A DNA stretch of 64,000 nucleotides from Natronococcus pandeyae. GTDB taxonomy: Archaea > Halobacteriota > Halobacteria > Halobacteriales > Natrialbaceae. The notes under the pieces are model-generated. The model was given only the letters and a program-made list of their open reading frames with translations. It was not told where the DNA came from and searched no databases. Positions 25,948 through 34,552 of this stretch are shown here, piece by piece. The stretch spans positions 276,800-340,799 of the forward strand of contig NZ_PHNJ01000005.1 in the NCBI RefSeq assembly GCF_008122205.1, read 5' to 3'. The position numbers and the translations under genes are program-made. The first letter of the stretch is position 1; each line of letters starts with the position of its first letter.

Positions 25948-26787
25948 ATGAGTCAGTCAGAATCACCCATCCGAGCGATGTTCGACGTCCAGCGAACCGC
26001 GATCAAACAGGGCCAGCAGCTGTTCAAGCAGAGCCTCGCAGCCCAGCGAAACGCCGACCACGTCGCCCTCACCGGGCTCAAGGGTCAGGAGTCGCTGCAG
26101 CGCCAGCAACTCGAGATCGGCCAGGCTGCGACTCACGGCGCCGTCAGCGCGATGACCGCGATGATGCCCGGCGGCGGCCAGTCGGACGCCCACCAGGGGA
26201 TCGACGAGAGTTTTGACCAGCTGAAAACGGCCCACGCCGAGTTCTACGACGCCTTCGAGCGCGAACTCGAGCGCGATGTCGAGTCGATCGACGAGCTCTC
26301 GGAGGAGTTCGTCGACGCGATGGAAGAAGGGACCGAACAGCTGCTCGAGTCCTCGCACACGATCGAGGACCAGACGGTCGAAAACATTGGCGAGCTCTCG
26401 ACGCAGCTCCGCGAACAGCTCGAGCAGACCCAGGAGATGCAGGACGAACTCGAAGATCAGCTCGAGAGCCAGACCGGCGACGTCGAGCAGCTGCTCGAGC
26501 GCCAGGCCGAGCAGATCGAGTCCTTCCAGCAGCAACTCGAGCGGCAGGCCGAGCAGGTCCAACAGCAGTTCGACGCGCAGGAAGAGGAGCAGACGAAGAT
26601 CCAGACCGATCCCGAGCACACACTCGAGGACATCGAAGGAATCGGGACGACGACCCGCGAGCGTCTCGCGGACGCCGGAATCGCGACGGTCGACGATCTG
26701 ACGCGATCCGATCCCGAAACCGTCGCCGAAGCCGCGGAAGTCTCGACGTCGCGCGCTCGAGACTGGATCGACCAGGCCGAAGCCTAA
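25948..26787 (+). CDS. Long coiled-coil protein with C-terminal helix-hairpin-helix domain
   Basis: This 279-residue protein has an N-terminal helix (IRAMFDVQRTAIKQGQQLFK), a long Gln/Glu-rich heptad coiled coil (about residues 75-215, with repeated leucines and LERQAEQ-like units), and a C-terminal HHH_5-type domain reading EDIEGIGTTTRERLADAGIA (about 226-275). HHH domains usually bind DNA without sequence preference. The N-terminal helix resembles phasin-like PHA-granule proteins, though weakly. Tethering DNA to a granule or filament is one speculative role. An unknown number of heptads could align differently. Confidence 0.75.
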   Translation: MSQSESPIRAMFDVQRTAIKQGQQLFKQSLAAQRNADHVALTGLKGQESLQRQQLEIGQAATHGAVSAMTAMMPGGGQSDAHQGIDESFDQLKTAHAEFYDAFERELERDVESIDELSEEFVDAMEEGTEQLLESSHTIEDQTVENIGELSTQLREQLEQTQEMQDELEDQLESQTGDVEQLLERQAEQIESFQQQLERQAEQVQQQFDAQEEEQTKIQTDPEHTLEDIEGIGTTTRERLADAGIATVDDLTRSDPETVAEAAEVSTSRARDWIDQAEA

Positions 26788-26856
26788 CTCGACGACTCGT
26801 TGCTACCGGCGACGCAGCTCCGCACAGCGCGAGCGCCGTTCGTTCTCGACGTGTCA

Positions 26857-26936
26857 TACGGTTTACTGTAACGATTTACCGGTGCAACCGCAAGACGAGT
26901 CGCGGTTGCACCGTCAATGGCTTACAGCAGACCGTA
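26857..26936. mobile_element. 80-bp palindromic miniature element, copy B
   Basis: This palindrome runs TACGGTTTACTGTAACGATT to its complement-like right half ending CCGTA, with hairpin arms GGTGCAACCGC and GCGGTTGCACC around a 10-base loop. TCA flanks both ends. On the minus strand the right-hand TCA is the TGA stop codon of the LLM oxidoreductase gene, so the element begins at the last base of that stop. Positions 9-23 (ACTGTAACGATTTAC) are colinear with copies A and C. It may act as a transcript-terminating hairpin. Confidence 0.8.
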
Positions 26937-27902
26937 TCAGTCGAGTTCGGGCAGCACGTTCTCGCCGAAATCGTCGACGAACTGTTCTTGCTCCCGGTTG
27001 ACGTTGTGAAGCACGAGTTTGTCGACGCCGAGCGACAGATCCTCCTGGAGCCACTCGAGGTGTTGCTCGAGGTCGGCCGAGACCCGGACGTTCTCTTCTA
27101 CCTGCTCCCGGCTGATCTCCTCGCCCAGTTCGTCGTACTCCTCGGGCGTCCGGAGCTGCTGGGTCACCGGCCCAGGAACGCAGTTCGTCCGCCACTGGTC
27201 GTACGCGCCCTCGAGCGCGGCCTCCTCGTCGGTATCGTAGGAGAGCTGCACCTTGAGGTAGACGGGCTCGTCGGGTGCGTGCTCCCGGAACGCCTCGACG
27301 CGCTGGGCCACCTCGTCGTGGGCCGGCGTCGCGATCGTAATCATGCCGTCGGTCCAGTCGCACTGGCCGAGCCAGCGGGCGGTCTCCTCGGAGAGGGCGG
27401 CGCCGATCAGCGGCGGCGGCGTCTCGGGCCGGGAGTAGAGCGTCGCCCGCTCGACGGTGATCTGCCCGTCGTGGGTGACCTCCTCGCCGTCCCAGAGTCG
27501 CTGCATCACGTCGGCACACTCCTCGAGTCGCGCGTTTCGGTCCGACTTGACGGGCCAGTCCGGGCCGACGATTCCCTCGTTGAGTAGCTGTCCGCTGCCG
27601 ATCGAGAGCCAGAACCGCTCGGGGTACATCTCCCGGAGCGTCGCCGCCGCTTGCGCGATGATCGCGGGGTGGTAGCGGTAGCCGGGCGCGTTGACCGTCC
27701 CGAACGACAGCGACGTCGCCTCCATCGCCGAGCCGAGCCAGGACCAGACGAACCCCGACTCGCCCTGACGCTCGCTCCAGGGGTGGAAGTGGTCCGATGC
27801 GAGCACGTCGTCGAACGCGTACTCGTCCGCGAGTTTGGCGCACTCGAGGAGGTCACTCGGCGCGAACTGCTCGTGGGATGCGTGAAAGCCGATGTCGGTC
27901 AT
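26937..27902 (-). CDS. F420-dependent LLM-class oxidoreductase (TIGR03557-like)
   Basis: This 321-residue luciferase-like monooxygenase-fold enzyme starts with IGFHASHEQFAPSDLLECAK and contains SDHFHPW near residue 36 and FGTVNAPGYRYHPAIIAQAA near 72, the pattern of the F420-using TIGR03557 family (F420-dependent glucose-6-phosphate dehydrogenase relatives). The cofactor would be reduced F420. The substrate is unknown. It is read after a small upstream gene with a 6-base gap. Its TGA stop is the junction with palindromic element B. Confidence 0.88.
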   Translation of the reverse strand: MTDIGFHASHEQFAPSDLLECAKLADEYAFDDVLASDHFHPWSERQGESGFVWSWLGSAMEATSLSFGTVNAPGYRYHPAIIAQAAATLREMYPERFWLSIGSGQLLNEGIVGPDWPVKSDRNARLEECADVMQRLWDGEEVTHDGQITVERATLYSRPETPPPLIGAALSEETARWLGQCDWTDGMITIATPAHDEVAQRVEAFREHAPDEPVYLKVQLSYDTDEEAALEGAYDQWRTNCVPGPVTQQLRTPEEYDELGEEISREQVEENVRVSADLEQHLEWLQEDLSLGVDKLVLHNVNREQEQFVDDFGENVLPELD

Positions 27903-27908
27903 GAGACG

Positions 27909-28082
27909 TTACGACCCCCCGCTCGAGTCGCGGTCGCGTCGGTCCTCGGACTCCGAAATCGGCTCCCCGTCCGGGACGCTGGCGACGAGCCAGTTTCCGT
28001 CCGCGAGACGGCTCGTCCGAACCTCGCTGTGTCCGGATGGCGCGCGAACCGGAGCGTCCGCTGGATCTGACGTATCTGCCAT
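27909..28082 (-). CDS. Small hypothetical protein upstream of the LLM oxidoreductase
   Basis: This encodes a 57-residue hydrophilic acidic protein (start MADTSDPADAP, with RLADGNWLVASVPDG in the middle and a Ser/Arg/Asp-rich tail). It ends six bases before the oxidoreductase start, so the two are likely cotranscribed. Codon composition is chromosome-like. No motif is known; the length and lack of a family leave some chance that it is not translated. Confidence 0.5.
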   Translation of the reverse strand: MADTSDPADAPVRAPSGHSEVRTSRLADGNWLVASVPDGEPISESEDRRDRDSSGGS

Positions 28083-28212
28083 AGCGTATGGTATCGACGC
28101 GCTCGACCTAAACCTCGAGCCCTGAATGTGCTTCCCGGCTACCGCGACCGCGCCGACTCTGCAGGCAGCGGTCGCCACCAGACGTATTCGAACCGCGCCC
28201 GTCTCACCGAGT

Positions 28213-28848
28213 ATGCTCGTGCTCGGTGACGCCCACGCGTCCGACCCGGAGCGCCGGGAGGCACTGCTCGACCACTATCGCGCCCTCGAGCCGGACGCGG
28301 TGGTACAGCTCGGCGACCTCGAGTGCTACGACCTGCCGGCGCCGACGTGGTTCGTCGCCGGCAACAACGAGGAGTTCGACGTGATCGACGCGCTCCGCGC
28401 CGGGGAAACCGGAGAGACGCGAAACGTCCACCTCCTCTCGAGCACGGCCGCGACGGTCGACGGCGTCCGCGTCGCCGGCCTCTCGGGAAACCACGCGCCG
28501 ACGAAGTACGACCTCCCCAGATCCGAGCTCTCGGGGGAGCGACGCCGCCACTTCACGCACGAGGACGTCGAGCGGGCGAAATCGCTGTCCGACGTCGACG
28601 TCTTCCTCACCCACGAGGCCCCGACCGGACTGCTGTCGTACGGCTACGATCCGGGCTGCGAGCACGTCGACGAGATCCTCGAGGCGGTCTCTCCGAAACT
28701 CTGCCTGGTCGGACACCACCACCGCCACCGCGAGGCGACCATCGAGGGAACACGCGTCGTGAGCCTCGAGCCGGCCTGGGAGCGGTACTACACGCTCGAT
28801 CCCGAGACGCTCGCGCTCGAGACACACGATCTCGACTCGAGCGAATAG
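28213..28848 (+). CDS. Calcineurin-like metallophosphoesterase
   Basis: This 211-residue phosphoesterase shows the metal motifs in order: LGDAHASD (D-x-H, near residue 4), QLGDLE (GDLE, the usual GDxx), VAGNNE (GNxE), FLTHEAP (H) and VGHHHRH near residue 170. These bind a di-metal site and hydrolyse phosphoester bonds. YfcE/MJ0936-like archaeal enzymes are the nearest type by length. The substrate is unknown. The start at 28213 (MLVLGDAHASD) is the family start. It is convergent with the alpha/beta hydrolase gene. Confidence 0.88.
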   Translation: MLVLGDAHASDPERREALLDHYRALEPDAVVQLGDLECYDLPAPTWFVAGNNEEFDVIDALRAGETGETRNVHLLSSTAATVDGVRVAGLSGNHAPTKYDLPRSELSGERRRHFTHEDVERAKSLSDVDVFLTHEAPTGLLSYGYDPGCEHVDEILEAVSPKLCLVGHHHRHREATIEGTRVVSLEPAWERYYTLDPETLALETHDLDSSE

Positions 28849-28872
28849 CGACGAGAACTCGAGCCGTAGCCG

Positions 28873-29520
28873 TCAGCCGAGGTGCGTCGTGAACCAGTCC
28901 GCGGCGTGGTCGGCCACCGCCTCGAGTTCGCCCGGCCCCTCGAAGAGGTGGCCGGCCCCTTCGACGATCCGGAGGTCCGACTCGCAGGAGATCGCCTCGT
29001 GGACTTCCCGGTTCAGCCCGAGCACTGACTCGTCCTCCCCGCCGACGATCAGCAGCGTCGGGGTCTCGAGATCGTCGAGTACCTCGGACGCCATGTCGAC
29101 CCGGCCGCCGCGGGACACGACGGCGTCGATATCCGTTTCGGAACGGACGGCACCCCGGATAGCCGCCGCAGCGCCCGTACTGGCGCCGAAGTAGCCGATC
29201 GGATACGCGTCCCCGATCTCGGCTCGCTCGCGAGCCCAGGCCGTCGTCTCGACGAGTCGGTCGGTCAGGAGGGGGATGTCGAATCGGTTCTCCCGGTCTC
29301 TATCCTCCGTTTCGGTCAGCAGGTCGAACAGGAGCGTCCCGAGTCCCCGGTTGCGCAGCGTTTCTGCGACGGCGTTGTTTCGCGGACTGTGTCGACTGCT
29401 GCCGCTTCCGTGAGCGAAGACGACCAGCCCGCTCGCGTCGGCCGGAACGGCGAGTTCGCCCTCGAGCGTCGTGTCGCTGACGGGGATCTCGGTCACCGCG
29501 TGGGTTCCGTCGGTCGTCAT
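28873..29520 (-). CDS. Dienelactone hydrolase-like alpha/beta hydrolase
   Basis: This 215-residue alpha/beta hydrolase has the oxyanion region LVVFAHGSGSSRHSPRN, a nucleophile elbow GASTG (serine) near residue 114, the acid in LIVGGEDESV, and the histidine in EGAGHLFEG. Homologs are often fused in bacteria to the same kind of phosphoribosyltransferase as the gene at 2387, but here the two are separate. The substrate is unknown. Six genes separate this from other hydrolases, so no operon role is clear. Confidence 0.85.
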   Translation of the reverse strand: MTTDGTHAVTEIPVSDTTLEGELAVPADASGLVVFAHGSGSSRHSPRNNAVAETLRNRGLGTLLFDLLTETEDRDRENRFDIPLLTDRLVETTAWARERAEIGDAYPIGYFGASTGAAAAIRGAVRSETDIDAVVSRGGRVDMASEVLDDLETPTLLIVGGEDESVLGLNREVHEAISCESDLRIVEGAGHLFEGPGELEAVADHAADWFTTHLG

Positions 29521-29593
29521 AGTCGCAACTCCGCCGTGAGAACGGTTGTTTGTTTGGGGAGGCCGGACCGACGGTGCGACCGGTCGGTCGCGT

Positions 29594-30391
29594 TCACCGC
29601 TTCTGTGGGACCCGCTGGCGCACGAAGTTCCGGACGCGGGACGTGTAGGCGCGCGGACGGTGGAGGTTACAGATGTGGCCGACGTCCGCGAGCACCTCGA
29701 TGCGGGCGTCCTGCGCGGCGGCCGCGTGCTCTTGCTCGCCGCGTCGCATGATCTTGTCGTTCTCGCCGTTGAGGATCAGCGTCGGCCCGGGGTACGTCGA
29801 CAGCTTCTCCCGGAAGTTCACGCCGGCGACGTCCGGCCCTGCGTCCCCGAACTGCTTGGGATAGAATCCGGCGTCGATGATCGCCGTCTCGATATCCGGC
29901 GGCAGCTCGCGGTTGCGAACCCACCGCGTCGCCAGCCGATCGACGGCGCGCTTACCGATGTCGGGTTTGGTGAGGAGCCGGGCGAGCCCGCCGTTCACCC
30001 GCGTGAGCAGGTTCATTCCCCGAACGGGATTCACGCTGCTGCCGGTCAACACTAGCCCGTCGACCTCCTCGGGGTGTCGGGAGGCGTACTCCGTCGCCAC
30101 GTACCCGCCGAGCGAGAGGCCGACGAGGACCGCGCTTCCGTCGGTTTGCGTCTCGATCACCGCCTCGAGGCGCTCGATCGCCGGCTCCATCCGGAACGTC
30201 TCGTCACCGAACGTTCCGTGGCCGGGGAGATCGGGCGCGATCACGCGGAACTCGTCGGACAGCGCCCGCTGTTGGGGCAGCCACATGGTCCGCGTGAACA
30301 TTGCTCCGTGTACGAACACGATGGCCTGTGCGTCCGCTGGACCGTCGATATCGACACCCTCGAGGTTGTCGCTGTCTCCGAATATTGGCAT
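29594..30391 (-). CDS. Alpha/beta-fold hydrolase
   Basis: This 265-residue protein is a classical alpha/beta hydrolase: FVHGAMFTRTMW for the oxyanion loop, a nucleophile elbow VGLSLGGYVA (serine near residue 92), an acidic residue in LILNGENDKIM, and a histidine in VGHICNLHRP near the end. It resembles esterase/epoxide-hydrolase or peroxidase-like members. The substrate cannot be told. I chose the ATG at 30391 (MPIFGDSDN) over one six codons upstream. It is followed 73 bases later by the other hydrolase on the same strand. Confidence 0.85.
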   Translation of the reverse strand: MPIFGDSDNLEGVDIDGPADAQAIVFVHGAMFTRTMWLPQQRALSDEFRVIAPDLPGHGTFGDETFRMEPAIERLEAVIETQTDGSAVLVGLSLGGYVATEYASRHPEEVDGLVLTGSSVNPVRGMNLLTRVNGGLARLLTKPDIGKRAVDRLATRWVRNRELPPDIETAIIDAGFYPKQFGDAGPDVAGVNFREKLSTYPGPTLILNGENDKIMRRGEQEHAAAAQDARIEVLADVGHICNLHRPRAYTSRVRNFVRQRVPQKR

Positions 30392-30588
30392 CGCCAGCGT
30401 TCGTACCACAAGGAAGTCCTTAGTTCACAGCCCGGCGATGGCACTCGAGTCGGTTCTCCTAACTAGCCCGCATCCGAACGAGATGTCCAAGATAAATCGC
30501 ATACCGCAATATCAAACTACAGCAATCGAGAGGTGAGAGTACGGATCGGTAACGGGAGGCTACCGAGAGTGGAAATTACGAACGAACC

Positions 30589-31611
30589 TCAGGAAGACGG
30601 GGCTGTGTCTGACGATTCGATACCGACGGCCACGCGTTCGCCGGTGCGCGCCGCTTCGTACGCCGCTTCGGTCAGTGCCGTCGCGTACAGCGCGTCCCTC
30701 GCCGTTGCCGGCGGCGTTTCGCCGGATCGAACCGCCTGCACGAACGCATCGACTTTATCGTACGACGAGAGCTCCTCGGAGACCGCTGACACCTCTGTTC
30801 CCTCCGTATCGGTGATAGAGAGTTCACGGTCGGACCACCCCGTTCCCTGTATCGTGCAGCGGCCACCGTCTCCGCGCACGGTGATCCGCTCGGAGACGTC
30901 GGGCGCGTCTCCGGAGACGGTAATGCTGGCTACCGTCCCCTCGTCGAATCGAACCGTGAGCGCCGCCTGAACGTCGATGCGCTCGGTTACGAACTCCATT
31001 TCCGCGGTGACAGCGACCGGGATTTCGTCGATCATCCAGACGATCGCATCGAGCAGATGACTGCCGCTGTCGTACAGTTGACCGCCGCCGCTAAGATCCG
31101 GATCGACGCGCCACGTCCCGGACACCTCCTGGATCCACCCTTGCGTGAGTTCGGCGGTGACGAGTTTGGGTTCGATATCACCGCTCGTGACCGCTTCGCG
31201 GGTTTCGACGTAGGCCGAGTTGACGTGGCGCTGATATCCGATCATCGTCACCTGATCGCTGGTTTCGATCCGGTGGGTGAGCTCTCGTGCCCGTCCGAGA
31301 TCCGGGACGAACGGCTTCTCACAGAAGATATGAAGCTCCTCGTCGAGCGCGGCGACGGCGTGGTCGTAGTGGAGTTCGTGCGGCGAACTGATCTGGACGC
31401 CGTCCAGTTCCTCGTCCTCGAGCATCGCCCGGTGACCCTCGTACTGGTGTTCGGGATCCACCTCGAGTACCTCACCGGCCCGTTCGCGGTTTGCATCCGA
31501 GATGTCGGTAAGCGCGACGACTTCCGCGTCGGGATTCTCGTGAAACTGCTCCGCGATGTGGGTTCCCCAGCCGCCGGTTCCGACGATACCGATCCGCAGT
31601 GCGTTTGGCAT
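30589..31611 (-). CDS. Gfo/Idh/MocA-family oxidoreductase
   Basis: This 340-residue NAD(P)-dependent sugar/polyol dehydrogenase starts MPNALRIGIVGTGGWGTH with the glycine-rich Rossmann loop near residue 10, has ALTDISDANRER after the second strand, and the family EKP motif in FCEKPFVPD near residue 96. The second half carries the beta-sheet domain (GGGQLYDSGSHLLDAI). Natural substrates vary (inositol, sugars). The start at 31611 places the Rossmann loop at the N-terminus. It is alone between two unrelated genes. Confidence 0.88.
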   Translation of the reverse strand: MPNALRIGIVGTGGWGTHIAEQFHENPDAEVVALTDISDANRERAGEVLEVDPEHQYEGHRAMLEDEELDGVQISSPHELHYDHAVAALDEELHIFCEKPFVPDLGRARELTHRIETSDQVTMIGYQRHVNSAYVETREAVTSGDIEPKLVTAELTQGWIQEVSGTWRVDPDLSGGGQLYDSGSHLLDAIVWMIDEIPVAVTAEMEFVTERIDVQAALTVRFDEGTVASITVSGDAPDVSERITVRGDGGRCTIQGTGWSDRELSITDTEGTEVSAVSEELSSYDKVDAFVQAVRSGETPPATARDALYATALTEAAYEAARTGERVAVGIESSDTAPSS

Positions 31612-31885
31612 TGATCGTGATAGCTCGAAGCGGGCGAAAAGGATTCTGGTGGCGGTATGGCGTCGTTCAGTCCGTCCTCGCGAGTCGGCGCGCAAACCGG
31701 TCCGTGGCGAACACCGTGCGTTCGTTCGGACCACCGGCGACGTGTCACGTGATCCGAACGAGCGACCGACTCGCGGTTTCCCTACGATCCCCGATCCGCT
31801 CGCACGGGACGAGTCCGACCTGAGCGAAACCCCCGTCTGGGCGGCTCGAGAGTGCTGTTCGCGGCGGAGAGGGGTTAGAGCGAGA

Positions 31886-32737
31886 TCAACTCAGTGTCGC
31901 GTTCTTGAAACGAGCGTAGCCGATCCCGAGCGGAACGAGGATCCACATCGCGACGATGATCCAGGCGAACCAGTTTTCGAGGTAGAACGGCACCTCGCCG
32001 GCGACGCGCCCGGCGGCGGTCATGTCGAAGTCTCCCGCGCCCGCGAAGTCGACGAGGGTCAGCGCGATTGCGCTGAGCGACTGGCCCGGACTCAGCCGCA
32101 ACACGAACAGGTACCAGGCGGGAAGCCCGTCGAACCCGGGGAGGCTGCCTTCGACCGCCCAGTAGATCCCCATCGTCACGAACTCCCAGAGGAAGTCGAA
32201 GAGCACGAAGAACCCGAGGACGCCCGCGAGCGCCTTCGCGCGGGAACTGACGCTCGCCGAGATACCGACTGCGATCGCGACGTAGACGAGTCCCATGAGC
32301 AGCGAAAAGACCAAGAGTCCGAGATAGTCGACGACCGCGAACCCGTCGTACAGTGCGACGATGACGACCGCGCCGACGGCGAACCCGATCACGGTCGGAA
32401 TGGCGACGACGCCGGTTCGCCCCAGGACCTTCCCGAGAACGACGTCGCGGCGGGTGTTCGGGAGGCCGAGCAGGAACCGAATGCTCCCCGACTCGCGCTC
32501 GCTGACGATCGCCTGATAGCCGACGACCAGTCCGATGATCGGGATCAGAAAGCCGATCGGCGTGAACAGGAAGCTGAGCGCGTCTTCGAACATTGGTGTC
32601 GCTCCATCGGTCGCGAGGAGAGAGGGGATCGACGAGACACCGGCGACGAGCAGGATCAACAGCACCGTCAACGCCCACAGCATCAGCGACCGCCCCGCGT
32701 CCGCGAAGTCCTTCCTGGCGATGTGTATCCAACTCAT
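31886..32737 (-). CDS. ABC-2 type transporter permease
   Basis: This 283-residue membrane protein has about six helices. It starts with a conserved amphipathic segment (MSWIHIARKDFADAGRS) and has the EXXXGS signature region SERESGSIRFLLGLPNTR near residue 75, typical of ABC-2/NosY-like permeases. Together with the ATPase immediately upstream it would form an exporter; the start codon overlaps the ATPase stop (ATGA-type). Cargo is unknown; NosY and antibiotic or lipid exporters share this fold. Confidence 0.88.
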   Translation of the reverse strand: MSWIHIARKDFADAGRSLMLWALTVLLILLVAGVSSIPSLLATDGATPMFEDALSFLFTPIGFLIPIIGLVVGYQAIVSERESGSIRFLLGLPNTRRDVVLGKVLGRTGVVAIPTVIGFAVGAVVIVALYDGFAVVDYLGLLVFSLLMGLVYVAIAVGISASVSSRAKALAGVLGFFVLFDFLWEFVTMGIYWAVEGSLPGFDGLPAWYLFVLRLSPGQSLSAIALTLVDFAGAGDFDMTAAGRVAGEVPFYLENWFAWIIVAMWILVPLGIGYARFKNATLS

Positions 32738-33684
32738 GCGTCGATCGCCTCCGAGTTGGCGTCTTCGAGTCGACCGTCGTCCGACGTCGTGAGTGCCGCG
32801 AACAGCTCCTCGAGCGACGGCTCCTCCGAGGTGATGTCGGCTATCTCGGCACCGGCTTCCTCGACGGCGTTGATAATGGCCGCCTTTCGGCTCGAGTCGT
32901 TCAACACGACGACGATGTCGCTCCCCGAACGGTGAACGTCCGAGACGCTCGCCATCGTCCGAAGCTCCGAGAGCAGTCCGTCAGGCACCGCGTCGACCGT
33001 GACGAGAAGCCGCGATTCGGCGTCTAACTGTTCTTTCAGCGCGTCGATCGTATCTTCAGCGACGAGCCGTCCGCCGCGCATGATGCCGACCCGGTCACAG
33101 ATCGCCTCGACCTGTTCCATGATGTGACTCGAGAAGAACACCGTCGCGCCGCGGTCGACCTCTTCCAGGATGATCTGTCGCATCTCGCGGGCACCGTTCG
33201 GGTCGAGACCCGACGACGGTTCGTCGAGGATCAGCAGTTCGGGGTCGCCGACGAGCGCCATCGCGAGTGCGACGCGCTGTTTCATCCCGGTCGAGAAGCC
33301 GCCGGCTTTGCGATCGATGGCCTCCTCGAGACCGACGCGCCGGAGCAACGCGTCGGGGTCGTCCGATGCTCCTTTCGTCTCGATAGCGAACTGGACGTGC
33401 TTTCGCGCGGTCAAACGGTCGTACATCCCGAAGTCTTCGGGAAGGACGCCGGTCGACTGCCGGATAGCGAGCGATTCGCGCCCGATGTCGTGACCCAGGA
33501 CGTTCCCGGCGCCCGCCGTCGCCGGCGTAAATCCGAGAAGCATGTTGATCGTCGTCGATTTTCCGGCCCCGTTCGGGCCGAGAAAGCCGTACACCTCACC
33601 GCGTTTCACCTCGAGGTCGAGCCCGTCGACGGCCGTAACGTCGCCGAATCGCCGCGTGAGCGAATCTGTTTGTATTGCAACCAT
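32734..33684 (-). CDS. ABC transporter ATP-binding protein
   Basis: This 316-residue ATPase has Walker A GPNGAGKST (36-44), a Q-loop DFGMYD, signature FSTGMKQRVALA (near 132) and Walker B LLILDEPSSG (near 153), followed by a C-terminal extension with an ACT/CBS-like regulatory region (VSDVHRSGSDIVVV). It belongs to the ABC-2 efflux ATPases. The permease gene overlaps its 3' end by four bases. A 237-base AT-rich region upstream, without genes, holds the likely promoter. Confidence 0.92.
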   Translation of the reverse strand: MVAIQTDSLTRRFGDVTAVDGLDLEVKRGEVYGFLGPNGAGKSTTINMLLGFTPATAGAGNVLGHDIGRESLAIRQSTGVLPEDFGMYDRLTARKHVQFAIETKGASDDPDALLRRVGLEEAIDRKAGGFSTGMKQRVALAMALVGDPELLILDEPSSGLDPNGAREMRQIILEEVDRGATVFFSSHIMEQVEAICDRVGIMRGGRLVAEDTIDALKEQLDAESRLLVTVDAVPDGLLSELRTMASVSDVHRSGSDIVVVLNDSSRKAAIINAVEEAGAEIADITSEEPSLEELFAALTTSDDGRLEDANSEAIDA

Positions 33685-33921
33685 TCGTACGGTCGAAGAA
33701 ACAGACAGTGGACTGAAATAGTTTTAGATTGCTTTGTAAGTGAAAAGATAACAGTATGGATACTATGAACGCCGACTGTGAACAAATTCTCACCCACGTT
33801 GTACCTTCTTGCAAGAATTCTGTTTTTGCAAACGGTTGGACTCGTGCCGGAGACCGTCCAGAACGTCGGCGGACGAGTCGACACGGCCGAACGCGGGTTC
33901 CGCGCGATGGCTCACCGACAG

Positions 33922-34449
33922 TCAGGACTCGTCGGACTCGAGTTCGGCGTCGCTGCGTCGTGCATCATCGTCCGAATCGACCGCCGCGTCCGTTCGACGC
34001 GGTTCGTCGTCGACTGAAACCGCCGCGTCGGTCCGGCGGTCGACGTCGTCCACGCTGAGTTCGGCCTCGGGATCGTCTTCGGTCAGCGCCTCCGGATCGA
34101 CCGTCGCGCCGGGCCCGGTCGGTTTCTCGTCGAGTTTCCCGGAAGCGTCGGTCGTTGCTTCCGTCGTCCGTCCGCTCGAATCGGGTGTCTCCGTCTCGGT
34201 CGGAACGGGGGCTTCCTCCGTCAGAACGACTCGGTCGTCGGTGACTTCGCGAGCGAGCGGTGCCTCGATCGGCCGAACCTCGTCGGTTTCGGTCCCCATC
34301 GACGGCGTGAGCGGATCCGAGTCCTCGGTCGTCGGAACCGGACTCACGCGGGCGACGGTACCGTCGACTGCGGCAACGACGCCAACTGTTTCGCCGCTGG
34401 CGGTTTCGACGAGTTTCCCGATATCGTCGTCTGTGAACGTCCCGCACAT
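33922..34449 (-). CDS. PRC-barrel-like protein with acidic tail
   Basis: This 175-residue protein has an N-terminal domain of about 75 residues (CGTFTDDDIGKLVETASGETVGVVAAVD) that is homologous to the gene at 34553 and resembles a PRC-barrel. The rest is a low-complexity tail rich in Asp, Glu, Ser, Thr and Arg (VDRRTDAAVSVDDEPRRTDAA), with a repeating Arg-Arg-Thr/Ser-Asp-Ala unit. PRC barrels bind RNA or other proteins in several systems; haloarchaeal members of this type are uncharacterised. Its partner gene starts about 745 bases upstream. Confidence 0.75.
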   Translation of the reverse strand: MCGTFTDDDIGKLVETASGETVGVVAAVDGTVARVSPVPTTEDSDPLTPSMGTETDEVRPIEAPLAREVTDDRVVLTEEAPVPTETETPDSSGRTTEATTDASGKLDEKPTGPGATVDPEALTEDDPEAELSVDDVDRRTDAAVSVDDEPRRTDAAVDSDDDARRSDAELESDES

Positions 34450-34552
34450 GGGGCGACCTATCGACAGTCGAGAAAAATTTGTGGTGCCTGCAACAGCCGG
34501 TTATGCGTCCGCCCGTCTTGCGTTCAGCGCCGCTATGGGGGACGGCCGGTCC

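Noticed and set aside
31612..31885. 274-bp gap between the Gfo/Idh gene and the ABC permease end
   Set aside because: No promoter-coupled small gene, repeat or hairpin stood out, so nothing is claimed.
33756..34058. Forward frames beginning in the ABC transporter promoter region
   Set aside because: They run antisense into the PRC-barrel gene and lose protein-like character after a few codons.
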